Under the pieces are notes generated by a model that was not told where the DNA came from, did no database searches, and saw nothing but the letters and a program-made list of their open reading frames with translations. A stretch of 64,000 nucleotides of DNA from assembly GCA_016800925.1 (NCBI GenBank), contig JABCPU010000036.1, positions 62,001-126,000 of the forward strand, written 5' to 3'. A program made the position numbers and the translations under genes. Of this stretch, positions 56,757-64,000 are shown piece by piece. The stretch comes from Suillus spraguei (Eukaryota; Basidiomycota; Agaricomycetes; Boletales; Suillaceae). How positions within the stretch are numbered: position 1 is the stretch's first letter; each line of letters opens with the position of its first letter.

Positions 56757-57141
56757 TAAGGCAAGGTCTAGTTCTATGTAACGACTTTGTGGGCTCTTCA
56801 CTATCCCATTACTAGATTACTAGGCAACACAATGGTGGCATGCTAAGACCAGTCTCCCGTCACTACACTGGTCTTGTCTAATGGGTCTGAGTCCTGTGAT
56901 GGTCAACACCAACAATAGGCAGTCCTTTAATCTAATAGCAATGACGGCAAACTGGCTGAGACCGATTCACTCGGGAGAGAGGACAAAGATGTAGTTATTT
57001 AATTATTTATATATTTTCTCTCCATTAAATACTGATGGGAAACTTATATAAGCGTTACGAAGGACTAAGTCCCCAATATTGTCAAGTCCTAGTACCGTCT
57101 TCTTTTGCTACCACAGTCACCATTTCACCAGTTCTATTAAC
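56757..57141. other. Intergenic region, SKP1 promoter
   Basis: 385 bases; holds the TATA-like box at 57045. Confidence 0.5.
57045..57052 (+). promoter_or_regulatory. TATA-like box of SKP1
   Basis: TATATAAG, 90 bases upstream of the SKP1 ATG, followed by a CT-rich stretch. Confidence 0.45.
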
Positions 57142-57915
57142 ATGGTTCATCTTGTTACTTCCGATAATGTGGAGTTTGTAGTCGACAAGGAGGTTGTCGA
57201 GCGCAGCGTTCTCATTAAGAACATGCTTGAAGGTACTCTTCTTTTCATCGCTGCCACCCATAGGAGTAATTTTGATCTCGCTCAGATGTTGGAGAGTCCG
57301 ATCAATCCATACCTTTGGCCAACGTTTCCTCGATCGTACTGAGGAAGGTCAGCATCTTAGATATTTATCGATCAACATTTTTCTTTGCTCTAGAGCTAGA
57401 TAACACGTGCTCACACTCCACTATTCCACAGGTCATAGAGTACTGCGAACACCATAGAGGTGAACCTTTACCTAGCGCAGACGCCGACCAGAATCAAGAT
57501 GAGACCCGCAAGCGAACAACCGATATCAGCGAATGGGACCAGAAGTTCATAACTGTTGACCAAGAGATGTTGTTCGAGATCATCCTCGCTGCAAATTATC
57601 TCGACATCAAGTCGCTGCTGTGAGTCACAAATATGATAATTACACAACTCCCTCTTATCACCTTGCAGCGATGTTGGATGCAAAACAGTTGCCAACATGA
57701 TTAAGGGGAAAACCCCTGACGAAATTCGTCGTCTCTTTAATATCGTCAACGACTTCACTCCGGAGGAAGAGGTATGTTCTGTTCGTCTTCCTTACTGCCA
57801 TCACCAGCTAAATTTCGTTCAAAGGCGCAAATCAAAAAAGAGAATGTAAGTTTTAACCATTCAAGTCTCATAAATCATCTCAAATCCTCTTCAGGAATGG
57901 GCAGAAGACCGATGA
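57142..57915 (+). CDS. SKP1: SCF ubiquitin ligase subunit Skp1
   Basis: Six exons: 57142-57232, 57286-57347, 57432-57619, 57669-57771, 57825-57845, 57895-57915; 161 residues, the normal size. Order: [20 protein letters not shown] (BTB/POZ start), [28 protein letters not shown], an acidic linker, [60 protein letters not shown] and TPEEEAQIKKENEWAEDR. The last part is the F-box-binding helix set. Skp1 links F-box proteins to cullin 1. The last two exons are 21 nt each. Confidence 0.97.
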
Positions 57916-58138
57916 GGGATCAGTTCATAGAGTTTACTGTACCAGCTATCTTTCTATCTTCTTGTCATTACCTGTTTCCTTAGTATTTCCATATGCATTC
58001 GAGGTTTTCCTGTGGAACAGCAGTCGTTCGCTGCGCGCCACGGCCTGACACGTGCTTACATAAAGTTAGCAGCTGTATTACTTGCACACTCTCAAGGCAA
58101 TACTTCAGTTGATTTTTGTCCTCATCTCTGTCTCGTTT

Positions 58139-59901
58139 ATGCCACGAATCCCAACCATACCAGGAGCTGTTATTCCGCAACGCTCTGAGCAACACCAGTG
58201 GTTGAAGAATTATGTAGCGAAACTTTGCCAGCTAGATCATGAGCGGTACAGTGTCTAACTCAAACTGACACATCAGGTCAAGAAGCTCATGACCCTGCTT
58301 GCCCATAGATTTCCTGGTAGTCAACCAATTAGTTTTGCATCTGAACATTTGCAGAAGTTGGAGCATCGTGAGTGAGTAGCGGACTTTGTCAGTATGAAAA
58401 TCAGTCTGCTGACACCTCTCATCTCGCCAGTTACTGGGTGTGCGAGAAGTCTGATGGCGTTCGTGTCCTTTTTTTCCTTCAAACCGACCTCACGTCAGGC
58501 AGTCAAGCAGTTTACCTTGTGCGCGCCCTCCTTCGCCTCTATACACCCCTTGACGTCATCTAGATCGACAGACACAATGATTATTACGAGGTCCAAGGGT
58601 TCTGGTTTCCTCATCATGAACGACGGAAGTCGCCTTGGGAGATACCATCGTCGATGGAGAGCTCGTTATTGATGTAGACCCTCGTACCAAAAAAGTAAGC
58701 AAGATTTGTAAAACCCTTAGACCCTTCTGTTAAAATGTCACATTTTCCCAGGAGACACTACGGTTTCTTGCGTTTGACTGCCTTGTGGTTGATGGGCAGA
58801 ATGTCATGTCGCGAACACTAGACAAACGATATGGTGTATGTACTTTATATCCATGTCCCGGACATCTAGGTACTAATTAAGTTTTTAGCGTCTCAAAGAA
58901 TGGTTTTTTAAACCTTTCTCGATGATGCTGCAAGAACTCCCTCACATGGCTGTTGGTCAAGCCTTCGAGTGAGTGATCAGACTTGGACATGTGACCATTT
59001 CTGATATCTCTTAGCATCAAGGTTAAGAAGATCAGCTTCTCTTATGGCGTCGAGGAAGTGTTTCAGATAGTCATTCCAGCACTACACCATGGCAATGACG
59101 GCCTCATCTATACCTGCGTGGAGACACCGTATACGCCAGGTACTGATCCGAACATGTGAGTTTGTTAACCATGCCTAAAAGCTATGCTAATTTCAATTCT
59201 AAGACTGAAGTGGAAACCTCCTTCCGAAAACTCCATTGATTTCAAGCTTGTGCTACGGTTCCCTCCACTGAAAAGTGATCTGTCGAAGCCAGACTATCAT
59301 GCGAAACCGTTCTTTGCACTTTATGTGTACTGTGGCGATGAACAAGGACGACCAAAATACGAATTTTACGATGAACTCTTTGTTGACGATGATGAGTGGG
59401 AGATGTAAGGACTTTCATTCAGTATCTTTTGCATTTAATGGATAAACCTGCTAGGATGAAGTCATCAGGTGAACAGATTGACGACAGGATTGTCGAGGTT
59501 CACTGGGATCCTGTTGTCTCCCATTGGCGCAAGATGCGCTTTAGGGACGATAAACCCAACGGCAACTATCGAACGGTAGTTGAGAATATCATCCAAAGCA
59601 TTGCCGATGGAGTCGAGAAGGATGCGGTATGTCATTTATGCACTGTTCAGGAGTCATGTGTTTCATTTCAATTTAGCTCCTTGAGCGCTCTGGGGTAATA
59701 AGAAATGCCTGGAAGGCGCGCGCTCGGCCGCAGCAGCCCTCTCAGAGAGGGCCAGACACTGCCACACGAGCGCCATCAAACGGGCCCGCACTAGGGCATG
59801 CCCCACCGCCAAATAATATTGCATTAAGATACGGCCCTCTCGCCACTTCACGTTGGAGCAGGGTGTCCGGCCCCCCAATGTTTGCTGGCATGCATCGTTG
59901 A
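58139..59901 (+). CDS. CEG1: mRNA capping enzyme, guanylyltransferase subunit, with one apparent 1-nt gap
   Basis: ATG at 58139 (MPRIPTIPGAVIPQRSEQQH), stop 59899-59901. In order: LMTLLAHRFPGSQPISF, YWVCEKSDGVRVLFFLQTDL (EKSDG is motif I, whose Lys takes GMP), a segment ending GFWFPHHERRKSP, LGDTIVDGELVIDVDP (motif III), LRFLAFDCLVVDGQNVM, LKWKPPSENSIDFKLVLRF (motif IV region), and VHWDPVVSHWRKMRFRDDKP (motifs V-VI). The last exon adds a Pro/Arg-rich tail. Between KSP and LGDTIV the frame is off by one (near 58633-58636, CGCC|TTGGG), with no intron signal. Because this enzyme is essential for nuclear mRNA capping, a missing base in the assembly is the simplest explanation. The first donor (GTCTAA) and second (GTAGCG) are weak but keep phase. 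Confidence 0.88.
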
Positions 59902-60729
59902 TCCAGCTATCACATCATGCATCGGATCGCTCTCATGATAGACAACCGGAATTACAAACCATTTGTACGTCCATCGGGTTGTTATCGCCTGTCGCACCCA
60001 CCCTGCCGTGAAACAACTCAGTGATGTCTCGGTTCTTGTTCTGGGCATGCATCTCGCCGGATATGGACATGTGGAGGAATCGGTCCACACAATGTCCTCG
60101 CTTGATACCCAAGGAATGGAACACCTTTCGATCCGACACTGTCGATTTGTTTCACTTAATACATTCACACAATAGGTGTAGTCAGGGTCTTGTTTTGCTA
60201 TCAAAAACATAAAGTGTACAAAGTCTGGGGTGACTGCAAGTACACTAAGTCGTGAGAGGAGACGTCGTGACGGGTCGTAAAAGCACAGCCAATATGGATT
60301 CGGATGGAAAGCATTTTGGGAACAAGATCGGTGGAAAGCAGGCACGGATGCATGTCTAGTCGTTACAGATGATGACGGAGATATGGAGGCAGCAAGTACG
60401 TAGCGCTTTTGAGTTTGACGCCATTATTAGCGCGAGAACGGAGAAGACTATCGGGAGCGTGAAAGGCGTTGCTTAGGCGTAAATCGTAAAGCTCTGGAAC
60501 AGCAGGCAAGAAACAACTTTTCGATGGAGAGGTAAAAACAAGCCTCTCGTGCCCATTCTGAAAGCTTTGGAGATGTACGCGTGAAATTACAAACTGTGAA
60601 TGTATGCAAAAGATGCGATAAAATGACGTTAAAATCTCAAACGGAGTTACGGGTGGCGTCTGACGGTGGCGGTGGCGAGGAAGTGATCTGGAGTGGATGA
60701 GGATTTAAGAGCGAGAAATTGACAGGAGC
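59902..60729. other. Intergenic region
   Basis: Over 800 bases between convergent genes. A 165-codon minus-strand frame (59848-60345) overlaps the capping-enzyme tail and has no recognisable domain; I do not call it. Confidence 0.5.
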
Positions 60730-61497
60730 TCATTGAAAGATGTTCTGGTTGAGGGAGAAGGAGGACGCTCCGTCGGAAAAGTGATGAACATCATCTCCGA
60801 AGTCCTGACATTCTGCGAAAGTGCAGGAGCGCAGTCCGAAGAGCGCGAACGAAGGCCGCGAGATGACGCCTATAGGAGGTAACGCAAATTCGGAAGGAAG
60901 TTCAAGGTTATGAGAGCCAGCATCTGCATCAATCATATTGAAGCGAATGCTCTCCAAAGGAACTTCGGGCATCTCAGGAGTGGATTCGAGGGATGAGACC
61001 GAGGAGTCGCGACCATGTCTCCTGCCGGTGGGAGAGTGAGGGGCTATGGAGAGTGCAGCAAACTGACTCATATGGATAGACTGAGCGGTGACGTCAATAA
61101 TTAAGCACCACTACTATCAATGAGTAGTATCAAGGTCTTACCTGGGCGAAGTCTATGGGGGAAGGTCGTGTAATATCAACGGGGGCGTCTGTGGACTATC
61201 CGAAGAGCCCGACAGGGTAATGGCGCCGCCCGCGGAGACATACACGCTGTCTTGTGCATCCTGATCTGGTTCAACCTGGTCCTGGGCCGCATCAAGGTCA
61301 TGCTGTCCATCAGAAACCCGCCACCACTCAATGTCCGCAAGGACCCTACGTTGGGTCACTTCCGAGTCAGAAGCACGACGAGACCCATGACCTGCAACAC
61401 GCGTACGAGCGTTACTTGCACTACCGTTTGATAGTGAAGTTGGGTATGGGTTCGAGCGAACTGACAGGGATGAGAAGGAACGACGAAGGGAAGGCAT
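60730..61497 (-). CDS. Ser-rich hypothetical protein
   Basis: Minus strand. Exon 1 starts at 61497 (MPSLRRSFSSLSVRSNPYPT) and runs to DQDAQDS, where a GTGTAT donor fits. A short exon (STDAPVDITRPSPIDFAQ) follows behind a GGATAG acceptor, then a GTAAGA...GCTCAG intron leads to SIHMSQFAALSIAPHSPTGR, and the stop is at 60730-60732. About 220 residues, low-complexity and Ser/Pro-rich. The segment RRVLADIEWWRVSDGQ is the only compact-looking part and I recall similar small proteins in other mushrooms. Likely phosphorylated and disordered. Function unknown. Confidence 0.6.
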
Positions 61498-62511
61498 TGA
61501 ATGGGTGCACTGATGTGACTACGGGTTGAAGGACCTTCCGACCAAAGATTTTTGGACCAGGAGCTGCCTACCGCAGAGCCCACTGGACGATAGCGAGGAT
61601 TCAGAAGACAAGGATTGTGGGAAACTGAAATATTGAGGTTTTATAATTTCGGATAAATCATTTAAATGTGAGGTTGTGAAGAGCGCTTGGACTTTTGTGA
61701 AAGTCTGAAGGGGTTTACAAGAAGACGCTCATGCCGAACCGCGCTGGCAGCCCGTCACATCAAGGCACTTTTTTTATTATCATAAGATGACAACAAACTT
61801 ACATATTACTTACTAGCCAACGGTGTCTAGTAGCTATCAGCTAGTAGACCGAACTGTGAGCATTGAATGGAAGAACCAGCTGGGCCAGAAGTAGGTATAA
61901 ACAAATTCATGTTCTGATTCCAAGACGACGACACTGAAATAGCAAGATACATGTTACATTGTTACAGAGGAGTGCTCACGGCTGTCAGTCCCACACAGCC
62001 TACCATCAACGCCCACGTCTATTAAGCCCGTGCTAACGGTACCCTGAACTGATTCAAAGGGTAAGAGCTTTTTGATAAGGTAGATAATCATGCCATCGAT
62101 TACTCGGGAGACCTGCCAAGTACTTAATTCATAGTACCCTTAAGGTCTCAAGCTTGCTGCGGAACCCGTCGGAAATGCCATCATGATTAGACCAAAGATG
62201 CAGCTGTCAAGTATTATCATTAGATTCATTACAAGTGTTCACACAACCGAAGGCTCGTGGTGGCACGGCTTTTTCGGTTCCCGATAATCTTCGTAATACC
62301 GTTGCACGCTCTTCGTCACATGCATGCTGCCTGCCATAATGAAGTCCACTACTAGTATGAATTATACCTGTACAGAACCGGCCGGTAGACCAGTAATTCG
62401 CGACCGCAAAATTATGGTCGGATCTCAGTGTGTCTTCGGTACTTATACCATAGGCTACGACTCGTGCTGCACACCCCACCATCATCCACCCACTCATACA
62501 TATTGTTAAAG
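61498..62511. other. Intergenic region, divergent promoter
   Basis: About 1 kb between divergent genes; no gene, repeat or clear TATA box recognised. Confidence 0.5.
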
Positions 62512-64000
62512 ATGACGACGTACACTGTCTACTATGGTCCAGTCATTAACCCCCAATCAGTCACAGACTACCTAGCTCTTCCCCAGTGTTTAATCTGTGT
62601 ATCTCCACAGGGTGACATCGAGTGGGTCGTCGAGGATGTAGAGGACACAAAGCTCAATGATGTCCTCAAGCAGCACGATTGTGCCCTTTCTGACATCACT
62701 CTCGTTAGTCTGCAAGACGGGGAATTCCTCATGCCTGGCTTGGTTGATACCCATGCAGTCCGTCCAGCACTTTAACACAGCGTTCCTATCTTGACCCATC
62801 TTCCTTGTCTGTAGCATGCTTGCCAAGTCCCTAACCTCGGCGTGTGAGTATTCCAACTCAACCATGTCCGTCCTCTCCTTATGTGCATCTCATTAGCGGT
62901 GGAGAGATGGAGCTCTTGCAATGGCTTGACAATTACACGTTCCCGACGGAAGCTAGGTTCAAGGATGTCACATATGCGGAACGTGCTTATCCCGATGTCG
63001 TACGGCGCATAGTCAACTCGGGTGTAAGCGATTATAACGTTCATATTCTCGATCATCATATTTGACGCTGAACTATTAGACAACGACATGCTGTTATTAC
63101 GGTAGCTTACATCTAGAAGCGACCAAGGTTCTAGCCAGGCTCGTTCATGCCGCAGGTAAGTTTACCCTTGTCGCATCCGAACGACTGGCTGAGATGATGG
63201 AACAGGTCAAAGAGCGTTTGTCGGGGTACGTATCATTCCGGAAAGCTATACCGAATTCTAATCGCTTGATTTTGCACACCAGAAATGTAACATGAATTGG
63301 AATTGCCCACCTAACTACATCGAGCCGTCTGTCAAGGAATCTGTGGACACCACTTTGGCTTTACTCAAGTACATCGAAGAGCTACCGAAAGCTGCCTGCG
63401 GCGAGACACTGCTACATCCCATCCTTACCCCGCGTTTCGCCATCTCATGTACCGAGGAACTCTTGACACGTCTCAGCGAAATTGCGCAGAAACACCCAAA
63501 GCTTGCTATCCAGACGCACATTTCAGAGAATAAATCCGAGGTCGAACTGGCTAAAAGCCTGTTCAATACTAACAGTTACGCAGAGGTCTATGACAAGTTT
63601 CATTTACTTCGCAACAATACCGTTTTGGGACACGGCGTCCACCTCACCGAGGATGAAATGGTGCTTATTGCTAAACGTGGTTCGGGGGTGGCTCATTGCC
63701 CGACGAGCAACTTCTATTTGAGCAGTGGCATGGCAAGAGTCGGTATGCTCCTGGATCATGGTGTGAAGGTCAGTATTCCTTTTCCAAATAGTTGATTGCT
63801 ATAATCGTTCGATCAGGTTGGATTGGGCACCGATGTCGCTGGTGGCTACTCCCCATCTATACTCACTGAAATCCAGCACGCCAGCATCGCAGCTAAGATG
63901 CTTGCTATACAAGCCATCGATGACAAGAAGTGCAGGTGCAGCGGGGGCCACTCAGAGTCATCATTAGGTGAACAAGACGGTCATCGTGGTCACATACATC
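62512..64000 (+). CDS. Guanine deaminase (partial, runs off window)
   Basis: ATG at 62512 (MTTYTVYYGPVINPQSVTDY). The first splice (after GEFLMPGLVDTHA) joins to HACQVPNLGV, giving the metal-binding H-x-H in VDTHAHA; then GGEMELLQWLDNYTFPTEAR, RIVNSGTTTCCYYGSLHLEA, RAFVGKCNMNWNCPPNY, LTPRFAISCTEELLTRLSEI, AIQTHISENKSEVELAKSLF (metal His), VLGHGVHLTEDEM, VAHCPTSNFYLSSG and VGLGTDVAGGYSPSIL (catalytic Asp). This is the amidohydrolase order of guanine deaminase, converting guanine to xanthine. The conserved C terminus lies beyond 64000. The usual family motif has PQ after the H-x-H; here it reads CQ. Confidence 0.9.

Noticed and set aside
59848..60345. 165-codon minus-strand open frame
   Set aside because: Overlaps the capping-enzyme tail and shows no recognisable motif or intron structure.

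Overview
The window is nuclear DNA of a filamentous basidiomycete, most likely an agaricomycete. Genes are dense and split by short (about 45-90 nt) GT-AG introns. Exons become contiguous, family-like proteins only after these introns are removed, so every multi-exon model below was rebuilt by joining reading frames by hand. No RNA gene, CRISPR array or bacterial-type operon was seen.

Conserved gene blocks. (1) 1-12.7 kb: a C-terminal fragment of a possible tethering factor, a Ser-rich protein with a small Cys4 motif, the Gid7/WDR26 ubiquitin-ligase subunit, a secreted glyoxal-oxidase-like copper radical oxidase, Pno1 (40S assembly), and a DUF3835/URI-like protein. (2) 24.5-41.4 kb: GPI mannosyltransferase 3, mitoribosomal mS38, a conserved fungal protein, an F-box-like protein, UBC9, an FMO-type monooxygenase, a Cys/Met-metabolism PLP enzyme, and the proteasome beta5 subunit. 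(3) 52.7-64 kb: a Sac-domain phosphoinositide phosphatase with an hSac2-like tail, SKP1, the mRNA guanylyltransferase, a Ser-rich hypothetical protein, and guanine deaminase, which runs off the window end. Protein turnover is well represented (Gid7, F-box, UBC9, beta5, SKP1), but nothing indicates co-regulation.

Two dynamic islands separate the blocks. Island A (12.7-24.4 kb) has an HNH-nuclease gene, a broken HAM1-like gene and two tandem copies of an orphan gene that share the same frame break. Island B (41.4-52.6 kb) has a truncated copy of the Sac gene, a second broken HAM1-like copy carrying an internal inverted duplication and a 66-bp tandem expansion, a complete non-autonomous LTR element with target-site duplications, foldback sequences, a tail-to-tail remnant resembling a PIF/Harbinger two-gene transposon, and a 187-bp MITE just upstream of the Sac gene.

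Caution: single-base deletions occur inside otherwise intact conserved genes (three in the glyoxal oxidase, one in the essential capping enzyme). Some frameshifts here may therefore be consensus-sequence errors rather than biology.
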